Shown: positions 10,894 through 23,908, counted from the stretch's first letter. The stretch is 64,000 bases of DNA from Rhinopomastus cyanomelas (GCA_013400115.1 VXBP01004455.1:496001-560000); one strand, 5' to 3'. Numbers and translations: made by a program. The notes: generated from the letters alone by a model not told the origin.

Positions 10894-13280
10894 ACAACCA
10901 CCATATGTGTGCAGATACCAAGGATATACCTACATCCATGTAGATATCTATGAGGGTTGTGTTGTGTCCAGAATTAATAGTACATGTTGGCACGTACTCA
11001 TTCTGGTCTTTGTGTCTCACATTTGCACTATATAAGATGATGAATGTGACATTTCCTTTCTACTAGGTGATTAATATTTTCTGTGCAATTTGTGTCAAAT
11101 TACATTTAAATGGGAATAAAATTCAATTAAATGCACAGAAACATTTTAATGATTAATTTAATAGAACAGCCTACAGTGTGATAGATATATCAGAGAAAAA
11201 AGTTAATGAGGAATACTTCATATTCAAAATGTTGTTCAAGAAACAAATGAAATATTAACATTAATTACTCAGCAAATCTTGTTATTTCTTGTTTTCATGC
11301 CCTTTAATGTTTAAAAATTGCTAAATCGCATCTGCACCGTTTTTGTCTTTTGGCTTAAACCAGAGGGAGAGAAACTATTCTACTTTTTCTGTCTGTATTT
11401 TGGAACAAATTGTTATTGAACTTTATTCAATGAAAATAGGGTTTTTTTTACTTTGAAAAATTGATAATTGCACTTGGAAAAGAGAGTCCAAAGGTCAAAA
11501 ATAATGTTATAACTTGAGAAACATCTGTTTTCAGGTAAGAGGTTGGTAAATTTAACCAGTTAAGTAGTTTGCATTTCTATAAAAATTGTATGCAGTGAAC
11601 TTGTACTTTAATGTAAATGATTAAATTATGTTAGTTTAGACTTCAGAACAGATGCTGAAAACAGTTGAAAATGACAATTAAAATAAAAAGCATTCATTTT
11701 ATTCCAGTGGAGCAGAGCCATGGGTCATCCAAAACATGTTTTCAAAGGGAAAAAATACAGCAACCAAACAAAACCACTGCTGGGCATCACTAGACATCCA
11801 ATATTCCAGTTTTAATTACATAATGCAGGCCATTTGTTAGGACCACCTGACACTTAATTCTGAAAACCACTAAGACAGAAGAGTAAGTTTTTGTTAATCT
11901 CATTGCAGCAAATGAGATTATGTTCAGTTTTTATTAGCATGAAAGCAGCTTCCACTTCCCTATGGATAGATTTCTCCAGCCAAAGGAGCAAAAGGGTCAC
12001 TCAGACCTGCCTGCAGCCCCTGCCTCCTGCAAGAGGCAGCCTGCACAGCTGGTCATTGCCCTGCCCATAGCCATCCGACTTGAAAGCCAAGTCAGGAGGA
12101 CGAGAAGATGCACTGACTCACCAGCTGTGTGATTAGCTTGATATGACAAGGACTGTGATGCAAATAACATGTTTGAATGTTAGCTGGCCTGGAGAGGAGG
12201 CAGTGAGTGAATGTCTATGCAAAAATCACAACAGATGGATTGTCACCAGTGTAAAACAGCAGCTCAAGAAAATCTCCTTCAAACTTTGACTTTTGAAGTA
12301 AATTCAAGTGGGGATTCTGCTCGGGACATTTTAAAATCCTGATTTGTGTGTGAGGTGGGGGATGGCATGAAATAGGTGTGTCTGTTGTATAAGTGTCCCT
12401 TTTGTGGATGAAAATATGGTAGAAGCAAATGGCAAGTGTTTGCAAGTTTTAGGTTACATCTGAATGTTTTCTGGTGCTGAGGTAGTGCTCTTGGAGCACA
12501 TGATCAACAAGAGACTTCACAATATCTTTCCCCTTGGTATAATTGGAATGTTGTTTTCGTGGACACCATCATAAAAAGATGCTCTTGTTCTTGAAGGAAT
12601 CCAGATTTCTGTTACAAGAACAAATTCTGCTGCAGAGACATCTTTCAATCTGGTTTGTCTGCAAACTCAAGAGATTTGGCACACTGCCTTTCAGAGCTGC
12701 AGGTTTTGTTACTGAGCAGAGGAAAGCTCAGACTTATTTTATTTGACAGGACAGTCTTCTGTCTTGAAGGCTGTGTCTTCCGAGACAGAAGAGAAGTGAA
12801 GACCAGAAGTATTTGGAGTAGAATAAATTGCTGCAGGAATGTTTGTATGGGAAGTCATGGTAATACTTTTTTCTACACAGGAAACAGAGGAAAACATCTT
12901 CGAGGTATCATTTCTACCAGTACAGCTACAGTTCTGTGTCACAATTTGGACCTATTTATAAACTTATTTTGATGTCCACAGTAGTGAATTTCTGGCTGGT
13001 AGACATGGTAAACATGCACTTACTCCAGGAAAGATATGGAAAAGTGATGTAAAACATAATAATCTAATACTTCTTTTACTCTTAATGTCAGCAAAACTGA
13101 ACAGACCCTAACTTCCTGCTTACTTGGATCTTGTTATCAGGCAACTAGAAATGAAACAGTGGGACTGATACCTGTAGGTAATAGTAGGTGTGGAAACATG
13201 ACCTTACATCATGCCTGCAAAAAGGAAAGTCTGGTTTGTAGGACTCTTCCCTATCAGTAAGAAAACAAGCAGAAGGAGCA
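10894..13280. other. Unique sequence, no gene recognised
   Basis: About 2.4 kb. The left half (10.9-11.8 kb) is strongly AT-rich; a slightly GC-richer patch lies at 12.0-12.1 kb. The overlapping frames at 12543-12972 have no recognisable domain. No transposon was identified. Confidence 0.5.
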
Positions 13281-13720
13281 GCAAGAGAGACAGAGAACTA
13301 CTGAGAGAGTCCAGCAGAGGACAACAAAGATGACTGGGTTCTGGAGCATCTCTTTCATGAGGAAAGGTGAAAGAACTGTGACTCTTTACAACTGAGGAGA
13401 GAAAAATGAGAGGAGACCAGATCCATGCCTATAAATATCTGAAGGGTTGCTGTAGGGAGGATGGTGCCAGGCTGTTTTATGTTGTGCCCAGTGACAGGAC
13501 AAGGAGCAATGGGCACAAATCAAGAATTTCTTTAAAGTGTGAGTCACAAAGCACTGGAACAGGTTGCCCAGAGAGGTTGTGTAGTCTTCTCTGTAGATAT
13601 TGAAATCTGGGCTGGATACAGCCCTGCATAATGTGCCTTAGGCAGCCCTTCTTTGGTGGGAAGTAGATTTGATTATCTTTTCAGGTTCCTTCCCACTCCA
13701 ATGATTCTTTGATTCTGTGG
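13281..13720 (+). mobile_element. CR1 LINE, old 5'-truncated copy
   Basis: A plus-strand CR1 3' part. GAGAGAGTCCAGCAGAGGAC corresponds to the LERVQRR block. It is followed by TATAAATATCTGAAGGGTTG, the VPSDRTRSNGHK segment, CACTGGAACAGGTTGCCCAG, a diverged 3' UTR and a tail of ATGATTCTTTGATTCTGTGG. A VVPSDRTR type of C-terminal sequence distinguishes it from group B (VSSSDRTR). Indels break the frame. Confidence 0.9.
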
Positions 13721-16487
13721 ATCCATGAGTTCACTGTAGCCCTAATCATTACAGTAGTGAGGTCCTTTGGACTGTGATCACTGAGGAAGGCAGAGCACAG
13801 CTTGCTTATACTTTAGATGTGATAGAAATGGAAGGTCTGTCTGTTCATTTCTCATTTCTGTTCCTAAGTAGCACTTCAGCTTGTCCAAAGCCTAGATTTT
13901 GGCAGAGAAATATTTCTGAGGATTTAGGTGCTGCTGATTGACCTCTGGACTTCTGCTAATGGATACCTGCTCTTATCTCTCTGCTTACCTTTGAAATGGT
14001 GGCAAATGTGACTCCTTGCTGTAACTGTGAACTCAGCAGTTGCAATTTTCTTTGGTTTTCCTTTCTGCACCTTATTTTCTAATCTCGTGTCCAGTTGAAT
14101 GACATATGGAGCCTTCCAGGATTTAATTCTGCCTGGCAGACTGTGAAAATGTCTGTGCATTTCAGTAGTAATCTAGTAAAGAAATCTATTGTAGAAAAAG
14201 CAATTATGTCTTTCATTTGTTCTTTTTTTTTCTCTTGAGCTGACATACGGTTCTTTCCAACTCTATAAAGGTGTTTTATTGCACTTACTAAAAATGTCAA
14301 GGATACTAAACAGCAATGCATAATTTACAATAGACTTTGTAGGCAATAGAGTCCTTACAGCCACAGCTTCCGGATAATGTATTTATTACTATTTTACTGC
14401 CTGCTGTAGTTTCCAGCCTCCACTTCCAGTGTATTTGGTGAAAAACCCTAAGGGAAGGAGAGACAGGGATTGACTGGTAGAAATGAGTGGGTGATTACTG
14501 AACAATTTCCAGCTTACCTAAAATAAATGGATATTATTAACTTTGTTGACCACATGGAAGTGCTTTAATTATGCAGAAATACAGACAGGAAAACATTAAG
14601 CAAAAGAAATGTGCTTGAATTAAAGACTTGAGATGCTGTGAAAAAGAAGTCATCCCATTCCAGCAAGATTAAAGTGACCTTGGTTATTGGTTAAAAAGCA
14701 AAGTGAAGCCTGGATATTTTATTTGCTGGAATTGATGTTGGTTACTAATGAAGTGCAGATCCAGATGTACAATTACCACGATAGTATGTTGATGCCAACT
14801 TGTTACTGTCTACTGCGTAGACAGAAACAGTGATGTTCCAGTCTATTAACCAAAGAGGCTAAGAAGTCCCTAAGAGAAGAATACACAGGCAGGTAAAATA
14901 GCTTGCAAGTTGTGTTTTAAGAGTGAGGTTTTGGAAGTAGTGTTTTGAAGTACCTATCCTTTGCTAGGCTTTTTAAAAAGAAAGCTATCACTGCAGTTTC
15001 AATCAGAAGTAGCATTTTCTGTCTCTGTATTGATTTCTGCTTAAGCTGCTTGCACAGGTTTGTCATCAATTTAGCGTATTTGTTCAGAAATGAAACAAAA
15101 GCAAAAAGAATTCATTTGTCTGCACTTAATTTTAACTTGCTTTGACAGTCAATAGCTTGTAATCTGTGTAACAGCCCTTTATTTAACGTGGGAAACATCT
15201 TAAACTCTGAGAAAGAAATCAGTCTGAGAGAGGAATATTGAGGAAATGTGTTCACATCAGCAACTTCCTGAGCAGCACACCGCTCCTTCATCACGGCTCA
15301 TCGTCCAGGAACAATCTCTTGAATCCAGATGCCTTTTTTGAAATTGAGTGGCAAGATCGATGTTGTCTTACAATCTAGTTAGTAATTATCAGAGCAGGGA
15401 ATGGAGGCCAGTAGCTGGCTGGAGGTATCACACTGCCTGATGGCATCATCTTGCAGTAGGAACTGAGGATCAGCCAGCCTTTGGGAATGAAATCACCTAT
15501 CATAGCATTTTCATTAGCTTTGCTTGAAGAATCCACAACTATGCTTGGGACAATGTGAATGTATGATACCATGCACTTTAGTAAGTGCTCGCATGATTAA
15601 AGCCCTTGACTGGAAATGACACAGAAGGAAAACTAGATGGTAGTAATATCCTGGAGCCATTATCTCTTGCACATCAGATTTCCTCTTCCATAACAAATCC
15701 TGCATGGCAAAAGTGTGCATGGTAATCAAAATAAACTGGGCATTTAATTTCATTTCTTTCTCACTTGATTCACATTGTATCTCTAGCAAGAGACTGCAAG
15801 GTGTGGATATCAGCAATCAAAATGGACCTGAACCCACTAGAACAGTGGATTTTTCCAAGTGGATAATCTAGGTGAGTCTTACCAGTGTTGTATGCTGCTG
15901 ACATGTGCCTGTCAGCTGTCATGCTCAGTTTAAAGCCTACTGATTTTCTACATGGAGCTCCAAAAAATCCTTGGTTGACAGAAAAAAAATTCCTTCAAAA
16001 ACTGTAGCTATGTGAACCTGCAATATGACATTGTCTTTGCTAGTAACAGACCATAAGCTTTGTGCTGAATTTGCAAGGCTGCAAGGCTGAGGCGTGTCAG
16101 GTTTGCTTTGCCTGAACTCTTCGTGACCCACCTGAGCTTTATTTTACTTGCTGTAGCTGTAACAGCAATTTTTCTAATTGACCAGGTGTCTACGGCTAAT
16201 TTGTTTTACTTCTGTTTGTCTTTCTGCTGTACCTCCTTGGTTTTATGTGTTCAACTTAATGATGCAGGGTGAGAAATACAGGCAAAGAAGTGGAGAAACG
16301 TGGCAGTACAGAGGAACACAGGCAGGGCATGGTAAGAGATAGGGCACAGGCTGGCACTGAAGACCTGATGGCCATTACAGGTACCTGGCATAGCTAAAAG
16401 GCATGTTGCATAGCAAATGTAGATGTGCCTTGGAGCTGCAGACACATTAAGAGAAAGAGGTAAGAGCATCTTAATAAATATATAAAT
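13721..16487. other. Unique AT-rich sequence, no gene recognised
   Basis: About 2.8 kb with no transposon, RNA gene or exon that I can support. The 100-codon minus-strand frame at 15514-15816 has no recognisable domain. Confidence 0.5.
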
Positions 16488-16566
16488 ATACGAATAGATT
16501 GAACAGGACTGGTCCCAGCACAGACCCCGGGGTACTCTGCTAGATGCAGGCCTCCAACTAGACTTC
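16488..16566 (-). mobile_element. CR1 LINE, tiny internal RT fragment
   Basis: The plus strand ATTGAACAGGACTGGTCCCA followed by GCACAGACCCCGGGGTACTC is the complement of the CR1 RT segment around the PQGSVLGPVLFN motif, and the next bases (GGCCTCCAACTAGA) continue it. Neither the 3' end nor the flanking RT is present, so this is a relic of a larger rearranged copy. Confidence 0.75.
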
Positions 16567-19500
16567 TAACATCATGCGAGTCTGACAGATGGAGGGCAGT
16601 GAATTGCTCTGTGTTTCACTTTTTTGAGGAATAAAAAAATCAAGTGGCCTTTTGGTGTAGTCTAGAACCATAAGGCCCAGTCCAATTGTACCATTTTGTG
16701 ATACTGTGAACAGACATGTTCCATCTTACATATTATCATAGGATAAGAGCATCTTGTTTCTTCTGATGCTGTGCCAAATTATGTATCCTGTATAAATGAT
16801 TTGTTTAAAATAAAATCTTGGAGAGTCACAGGATAAAAGAAACAGAATATAAAAGCATGGCGGGCTCCGACTAACTAGAATAATTACACATCCCATGTTT
16901 GTAAGCCCAAAGTTAGTAGCTTTCAAAGCACAGGACTCATTGAACTTGCACCTGAGGTGTGTGAATTCTGGTGGCCAGCCACATTACTATGTTGTGCTTT
17001 CTGTTCTCCAGCGGTTCAAAGCAAATTTACAAAAAGAGATGAGGAGACAATATTTGCCATAATATAAAAATGATGGTAAGATCGGTTAAATAATAGAGTG
17101 TTTGAATACCACAGGCAGCTTTCCTGGAGTCTGCTGCATCTACTGGGAAACCTTTCATAGTCTGAAGGTTTTGGGTTGGGCTGCCGGAGAAAGGTTAATG
17201 TAAATGGTGGTATTGAGATCTGTGGTAGAGGCAGCTTAGACATATGAAGAGAGGGAATTAAATCCACAGTGCAGTCAGAGCAAAGTTTAATTTCTGTTAG
17301 ATCCATCATGAGAAGTAGCTGATTGTTCAAGCTCAGGGAAATGTTCAGGTGCAACACATGTCTGTGCTGATGCTAGCACAAGTCTTCAGCTGTTGATGGA
17401 GCTAGAAGCCAGGAATCATCCATTTTGCGACAATAAGTTCTAAATTGGAGTTGTTAATAGCAATTGAACACGGCTTGTTTGGACAATATGTTGGCAAGTA
17501 TACATGCCTGGCTGGCTGACTACAGAGCGAACACAGCTGTAGGACTAGCTGCAGGCATGAGTGCAATCACGCCCCAACTGTTTGTTATAATACTAACAAT
17601 AACAACAATAATAACGACAATAATAATGACAACAACAATAGTAGCATGAATATTTTATTAATAATAAAATTAATAATGAACCCACCCGACTGTAAGTACT
17701 GGCTAGCTCCAATCATATGTTTGTTGACCTTTAGTTACCCATATTGAAAAGATTTCTCCCAAATGTGAAAAATATTTTAAAGATAGAAGGTAAGCAATGA
17801 GGTAGGATTTGGCTTTCATGCTGGTTGTTGTAAGCAAGAACTCAGATGATGTTTGGAACTTTTATGGTGGTTTTGGTTAAGAGTGAATCTCTAGGCTTAG
17901 AGAATGTCTGCTGGCACAAATATAATTTAAGCAAGAGGTGAATGAGGTTTAGCATCTCTGTTCTTCACATTCTACTGCATAGGTGAAGAGAGAAATGAAA
18001 GAGTGGTGCACTATAACCGTGATTGTTGGCTGAACAGACATTCATGGCATATACATGTTTGTACAGGTTTTGTTGCTGGTTAGGAACAGGATGGAAGGAA
18101 AAAGTCCTCAGAGAAATCTGTTTATGAACTTTCAATGGTTTGACTTTGAAGTCTTAATCCCAAATTACTGCAATTGGTTTTGTTCTGTTTCCAGAAGATA
18201 TTTTTACACAGTTTATTAGGGTTGGAAAGGGCCTTCAAGGGCCATCTAATTTGTAAAGGCTTATTTAAGTTGAACCCAAATTCTAGATCTTTTGTGTTTT
18301 ACCTTAAATATGAAATAAAGTCACAAAGACTGTTCTTGGTCTTCTTCTGTTCTGGAAGAGTCAGAAAAATTATTATGAATGAATTTTTAAAGACAGAGTT
18401 TATGGTAGTGACCTGTCTGACTTGTGTGAATGTGGTTTGTATGCATTTTAATTTAAAATGAGTGATTTGCTTAAAAACCAAAAAAGGAAGAGAACTAGTT
18501 CCTATGGGAGCAGCGTATCATCCATTGTGTTCCTAGATGTAAGTCCTTGACTAATGACTGTTTCCTCCTACTTGTGCATGCATAATACATTCTTCCCTGT
18601 TTGATGTCATAGTGTTTATTCCTTGACATCCTCAGAGACTTCATTTGTGGCCATACATAGCACACCACCACCAGTGTCAGCAATCTTGCCACTATTCTCC
18701 TGCCCTTCCCAAGTGGCACAATGTATTATTGCTGTGTGACAGCTTAATCAGTCCTGCCTGTCTGTCTAGCCACGTCCTTCACTCATGACAAGCTAATCTG
18801 AAAGGAACAGAAGTGGCTTAGCAAATGACCTTCGCCAAACCAAGGTTTCAACCTATGTTGCCATTTTCTCCTGAGGATATGGAATAGCTTATGTGTTAAG
18901 TGGAAAGGGCTATCACTTCTCTTTTGTTCTGTCTGCTGCTAAAATGCTAAGTGTAAGGATGGGATAATTTGTTGAAAGACCTGACTTAATTTTGGATATT
19001 TCCAAGATTGCTTTTGGGCATATATCTATACTTCCTTCAAGCTTTCAGCAAGATGATATGTGGAAATAGGTGTATGGTGTCAATGAGAGTATTTCCAGGC
19101 TGTTGACTGCACAGCATACAGATGTTGGAAGGATGTGTTCCTTTTCCTGAAGAGGTGAAGCTTGACCCAGCTATTGAATACCTCCAGAATACCTCCTTGG
19201 TATTCTGTGGGTTCCTGCTGACCCAAAAATGTTATAGCCAGAATTGTGTTTTCCTAGGATAATACTGAGGCTGTGTTCTGTCTGCTGTGAGAGCTTGTGA
19301 GGGAATTTGAGACTAGAGGAGCCTGATGAACCACTGTTGGTTTCCCCACCCTAGAGTCTTCCAAAGCTGGTGCTGCCTTTGGCAGCTGTGCTTGCAGGGA
19401 AGAGCTCCCAGACTGCACCTGGGCTTTGTCTTGGAGAGAGTTCATTGGGTTGCTCACAGTAAACAGATGGGATCCAGTATTCAAGCTTGCTCCTTGTCTG

Positions 19501-21166
19501 TTATGTATTCAGCAGTATCTGCCTGCTGATTTCAGATTTGGACAGAATGGAAGCCACTGAAGAAGAAAGGTAAAACAACTGCAAAAAGAATTGAAATAGA
19601 AACACATGCCAATAAAATCACTTTCCATGGTCCTTGCAGAAGAAGGTGGCTTAGGAGAATTCCCTCACCTATCATATGTGCAAAAGATCTATGAGGAGAA
19701 GAATCATGAACTTCCAGAAAGACTGATAGCTGAAATGATTGTCAGTGATATTACAGTCCAAACACACACGAGACAAAACCTAGCCAAACTATGATGGCAC
19801 TGCTTATAGCATGCAGGAGTGCAGCTTGATCCATTTAGAGTAAACACATTATTCTGGGCTCTTCATTAAGTGAGAAGGATGGGTGTAGCTGGGCATCTTC
19901 CCTGTTATTGTCACTCTAGGGAGAAAGAGAAGTGTGGTGTTAGGAAATTTAGGTCTGAAAAGGAACTGATAATGCAATATATGGTCAGACACAACTGAAA
20001 TATTTAGTTGTGAGAGGGCTTTCTCTTTGCAAGGTTAAGAAGGTAGAGAAGGTGTTTAGAGGAGGGTCAGTGACCTGTTGGCATACTGGTTTCTGTGACC
20101 TCTTTACAGAAATGATCATCTCCCAACACTATTTCAGTCTAAGTATAGCAAAAAGCAATAAACTTATCTGAAGATTGCTGTACAGTTTACATTTCCATCC
20201 TCAAAGCAGCTTGAGAAGAATGGTCTTTAGTTAACTGACTTTGCTAAGGCATTTTCAAATTTAGACTTCATAAGAAGATAAAAAACTTGAAGGAAAGAAA
20301 ACTGCACAAAAGATTAACTTTAGAGCTCAGAGTCACTTCAGATTTGCAAATGGCATTTTCATTTTCTCAGGACCCCCAGAGAGACAGGGAAAGATAATTA
20401 GGGAGAAGTACATAGTGGATGAGAAATAATTAAGAGCTGCCAAGAAATGTCTGATAAGTACAATTTGGACAGTGCCTATGGAAAAGAGCATTGCAGCTGA
20501 CACACACAGAAATGAGATACACTGTGGTCAGAGGTTAGTGTTTAGGTCTAGGGTTTCTTTCTGTATTGGGCACCACGCCTCAGTTCATGCCCCCATTCCA
20601 GTACCTTCTGTTTGCTGAAGTGTTTCTATCCTTCTTGTTACACTAGTAGTTAAATCTGTTCTTCCAAGGTGGGAACCATAGATTAGAAGATGCCTGGACC
20701 CAGATGTTAGCAGGATATTAATGTTGGCATAGTGGAAGATTGTCAAGTTTGACTACAAATGCTCTCTGTGCTGCTTAGGGGCTGATCATGAAAAGACGTT
20801 GTGATGCCCTCACGTATACTCTTGAGGCAGTGTAATAAACAGGCAGTATAAAAATACAGCCCTAACATTATTCTCCATATAAGAGTCATGCTAAGAACAG
20901 GAGTGAATGAGGAGACTTCATCAACCTACGCCTGCAATCCTTGTGATGGTTCATAGTTAGTGATTTGGCATGGTAAGAATACAGCACTGGCCATCATAGG
21001 CCATTGTATCTTATAAACCAGAAGGAATAAATGTGTCCACACTCTTTATGGTGAATAACAGTGTGTTTAGCACCAGGGTAGCCCAAAGAAAATCATATTC
21101 TGTCCAACTGTTCAGAATAAATAAACATACTAATTTATTAATTATTTAAGGTAAATAAACATGCTT
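16567..21166. other. Unique AT-rich sequence with one microsatellite
   Basis: About 4.6 kb without a recognisable gene. It contains the microsatellite at 17588 and a possible 40-bp CR1 3' remnant at 18211-18250 (GGGTTGGAAAGGGCCTTCAA). The frame at 19606-19794 follows an acceptor-like TCCTTGCAG but has no donor or known domain. Confidence 0.45.
17588..17680. repeat. Imperfect (AAC/AAT)n microsatellite
   Basis: A run of AAC, AAT and a few GAC/GAT triplets spans 17588-17642. It is followed by an AT-rich stretch of ATTAATAATAAAATTAATAA type. It is a simple-sequence repeat likely to vary in length. Confidence 0.85.
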
Positions 21167-21189
21167 ACAGAAACTGGAACTAAAAATAT

Positions 21190-21217
21190 TAAACTTTATT
21201 GACCTTTATTACAAATT
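21190..21217 (-). promoter_or_regulatory. Possible twin polyadenylation signals
   Basis: On the minus strand the sequence reads AATAAAGG then TCAATAAAGT within about 20 bases. Both lie downstream of the gag-like minus-strand frame. The same signals recur in the second copy at 21563-21590. They could mark a 3' end of an endogenous retroviral transcript or be chance in AT-rich DNA. Confidence 0.3.
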
Positions 21218-21538
21218 TTGTTAAATGGAAAGAAGAACAGAAAAGGTGGGAAAAAAAAGTAAGAAAAAAAACAAGAAAAAAGAAGTTTTCCTCACTTACT
21301 CAAGTCCACCACTCACCCATCCAGGCCTGCTCCCCTTAACTCAAACAAACCTTGTCCCCAGACAAAGTCCCCAATTGCTTGGCTTGTCCACTGGTCAGAC
21401 GTAAAAAACTAGTTCCAGAGTCCCAACATCTTAATAGCCAAGCCATCAGAGGTTCTTTCTTCTCCTTAATACAGTCCTTTCTAATATTCATCAAATCTCT
21501 GCAATTCCAAGGGGCAGGCCATTCCTCATCTTCTTCAT

Positions 21539-21539
21539 N
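21539..21539. other. Single N: contig junction
   Basis: Left of the N the sequence is in the gag-like fragment. Right of it the sequence restarts 372 bases earlier in the same unit. This is a scaffolding join between overlapping contigs. Confidence 0.85.
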
Positions 21540-21724
21540 ACAGAAACTGGAACTAAAAATATTAAACTTTATTGACCTTTATTACAAATTTTGTTAAATG
21601 GAAAGAAGAACAGAAAAGGTGGGAAAAAAAAGTAAGAAAAAAAACAAGAAAAAAGAAGTTTTCCTCACTTACTCAAGTCCACCACTCACCCATCCAGGCC
21701 TGCTCCCCTTAACTCAAACAAACT

Positions 21725-21940
21725 TTGTCCCCGGACAAAGTCCCCAATTGCTTGGCTTGTCCACTGGTCAGACGTAAAAAACTAGTTCCAGAGTCCCAAC
21801 ATCTTAATAGCCAAGCCATCAGAGGTTCTTTCTTCTCCTTAATACAGTCCTTTCTAATATTCATCAAATCTCTGCAATTCCAAGGGGCAGGCCATTCCTC
21901 ATCTTCTTCATCTGCCGCCCTGTACCAGAAGAAAAAAACA
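21725..21940 (-). pseudogene. Endogenous retrovirus gag-like fragment (ERVL type)
   Basis: The minus strand holds an open stretch of about 70 codons ending in TAA near 21725. It contains DEEDEEWPAPW, CRDLMNIRKDCIKEKKE, LMAWLLRCWDSG and SGQAKQLGTLSGD. From memory of family features, the pattern of an LMNIRxDCIKE segment followed by an MAWLLRCWD segment and an AKQLG motif belongs to Gag-like proteins of ERVL-type endogenous retroviruses common in birds. Only a short central piece survives. Neither LTRs nor the rest of gag or pol are visible, and the frame breaks at both ends. A host-domesticated gag exon is possible but unsupported. Confidence 0.55.
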
Positions 21941-22051
21941 CTCCTGCAGCCGAGACAGCAGGTTAACTCTTTTTATCCTGAAAGAGATTGATGTAGAAAT
22001 ACCATGAACAAGTGTGATTTCGTCAAATCCGTAACATTTGCTAAGTCATGA

Positions 22052-23425
22052 GGATCAGAAGAAGTGCCTAGAGACTGGAGGACAGCAAATGTCACTCTTC
22101 AGAAAGGATAAGAAAGAGGACCCAGGTAACTATAGACTGGTCAGCCTCAACTGTATCCCAGGAAAGATGATGGAACAACGTATCCTTGACGCTGTCCCTA
22201 GGCACATCAACGACAAGAAGTTTATTAGGGACAGTCAGCATGGCTTCACCAAGGGCGAGTCATGCTTGACCGACATGATAGCCTTTTATGAGAGCAAAAC
22301 TAGGTGGATAGATGATGGCAAAGCAATGGATGTGGTCTATCTTAACTTCAGTAAAGCATTTGACACATTTTCCCATAATATTATTGCAGCCAAACTGACA
22401 CAGTGTGGTCTAGATGATTGGGTAGTGAGGTGGATCGTGAACTGGCTGCAGGACAGAAGCCAAAGAGAAGTGGTGAATGGCACAGAGACAGGGTTGGTAC
22501 TGGGACCAGTTCTATTCAGTCTATTCATTGATGACTTGGATGAGGGATTAGGGTGCACTGTCAGCAAGTTTGCTGATCACACAAAGCTGGGTGGTGTTGC
22601 CGACACCACAGCAGGCTGTGCTGTGATTCAGCAGGACCTGGACAGGCTGGAGAGAAATGTAATGAAGTATTACAACGGTAAGTGTAGAGTCTTGCATGTG
22701 GGCAAGAACAATCCCAGGTACCAGCATAAGTTGGGGACTGAGCTGTTGGAGAGCAGCGCAGGAGAAAGGGACCTGGGGGTCCTGGTGAACAGCAGGATGA
22801 CTGTGAGCCAACAATGTGCCCTTGTGGCCAAGAAGGCCAATGGCATCCTGAAATGGATCAGAAGAGGGTGGTTAGCAGATGGAGAGAAGTTCTCCCCCTC
22901 TACTCTGCCATGGTGAGACAACATCTAGAGTATTTTGTCCAATTCTGGGTGCCCTCAGTTTCAGAAGGGCTGCTGGAGGGAGTCCAGTGCATAGCCACAA
23001 AAATGGTGGAGTGGAACACCTCCCTGGTGAGGAAAGGCTGAGGGAACTGATTCTCTTTAGCTTGGAGAAAAGGAGACTGAGGGGTGACCTCATTAATGTT
23101 TATAAATATGTGAAGTGTAGGTGCCAGGAGGATGGGGCCAAACTCTTCTCAGTGTCATCTAGTGATAGGACAAGGGGCAATGGTTGTAAGCTGGAACATA
23201 GGTGGTTCCTTATAAATATCATAAGGAACTTCTTCACAGTGAGAGTGAACACTGGAACAGGCTGTCTCAGGAGCTTGTGGAGTTTCCTTCTCTGGAGACA
23301 TTTAAGACCCATCTGGATATGTTTCTGTGTGAGAGTATCTAAGTGATTTTTCTGTGGCGAGGTGACTGTACTAGATGATCTTTTGAGGTTCCTTCCAATC
23401 CCTAATGTTCTGTGATTCTGTGATT
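22052..23425 (+). mobile_element. CR1 LINE (group B), 1.37 kb
   Basis: A plus-strand CR1, 5' truncated at the GSEEVPRDWRTANVT segment of RT. It runs through most of RT, the C-terminal region and the 3' UTR (TAAGTGATTTTTCTGTGGCG, TAGATGATCTTTTGAGGTTC) to a short tail TTCTGTGATTCTGTGATT. A deletion near 22495 removes about a dozen codons, including the PQGS motif. It sits about 100 bp right of the gag-like fragment. Confidence 0.95.
22098..22916 (+). pseudogene. CR1 RT pseudogene with FADH loop
   Basis: The frame open from 22038 to 22916 contains RT from 22098 (FRKDKKEDPGNYRLVSL) onward; its first 20 codons are out-of-frame CR1 sequence. Motifs in order: PGKMMEQRILDAV, SQHGFTKGESCLTDM, VVYLNFSKAFDTFSH, GLDDWVVRWI, LVLGPVLFSLFIDDLDEG, SKFADHTKLGG, GKCRVLHVGKNNP and LESSAGERDLGVLV. 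The second catalytic Asp is His (CAC at 22578-22580) and the PQGS motif is deleted, so it has no polymerase activity. Coding then shifts frame near 22880, 23010 and 23250, continuing to 23340 through YSAMVRQHLEYFV, LEKRRLRGDLINVYKY and VSSSDRTRGNGCK. Confidence 0.92.
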
Positions 23426-23862
23426 GCAGTTCCACTCACAACACTGTTACAAGGTAAATAGGTGCTGGATTTCTTGTGTTACCAAAGGAGGAGTTACAGC
23501 TCAAGGACAGGTATTCCCAGAAACAACCAACCAGATGTACCTAACTGAAACAGGAGACTGCCCACAATGAGGATGCCTGATCTCTTGTGTTTGGTTCCTA
23601 TCTTCATGGACTCCAAGAGGGGAAGAGCCATGTGGCTAAGAGCAACTTGTGAGTGGCCCACACAGTCACAACTTGTGAGTGGCATCAGCTTTATCCCAGA
23701 GCTAGTATCCCTGCTGTGGGTGTGGAGTCAAGAAACATGAGAGGACATAATACTCTAGCCCCATAATCTTTGTGTCCTCTTGATTAGAGTCTACCATTGT
23801 ATCTCTGCTGCTTATTCACAAGCTACTGCTTAATTATTAGACAATCTTGCCTAGTTTGGATT
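23426..23862. other. Unique flank of the CR1, repeated at 25610-26046
   Basis: No gene is recognised. A 13-bp unit ACTTGTGAGTGGC occurs twice near 23647 and 23671. The sequence ends at the N at 23863, and its true continuation is seen from 26047. Confidence 0.5.
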
Positions 23863-23863
23863 N
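23863..23863. other. Single N: contig junction
   Basis: Left of the N the sequence matches 26046 and right of it matches 21680. It joins the end of one contig to the start of an overlapping one. Confidence 0.85.
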
Positions 23864-23908
23864 CACCACTCACCCATCCAGGCCTGCTCCCCTTAACTCA
23901 AACAAACT

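Noticed and set aside
16600..16710. Possible plus-strand CR1 3' UTR remnant
   Set aside because: Only a loose resemblance to the TTGGACTAGATGATC and tail blocks; too diverged to support.
19606..19794. 62-codon frame after an acceptor-like TCCTTGCAG
   Set aside because: It has a protein-like composition but no donor site, no known domain and no neighbouring exon.
21352..21597. Continuous frame running across the N at 21539
   Set aside because: It crosses a contig junction and is antisense to the gag-like fragment.
22337..22924. Several minus-strand open frames opposite the CR1 RT
   Set aside because: They are shadows of the plus-strand RT pseudogene, and the same shadows recur in the duplicate and in the 9.9-kb copy.
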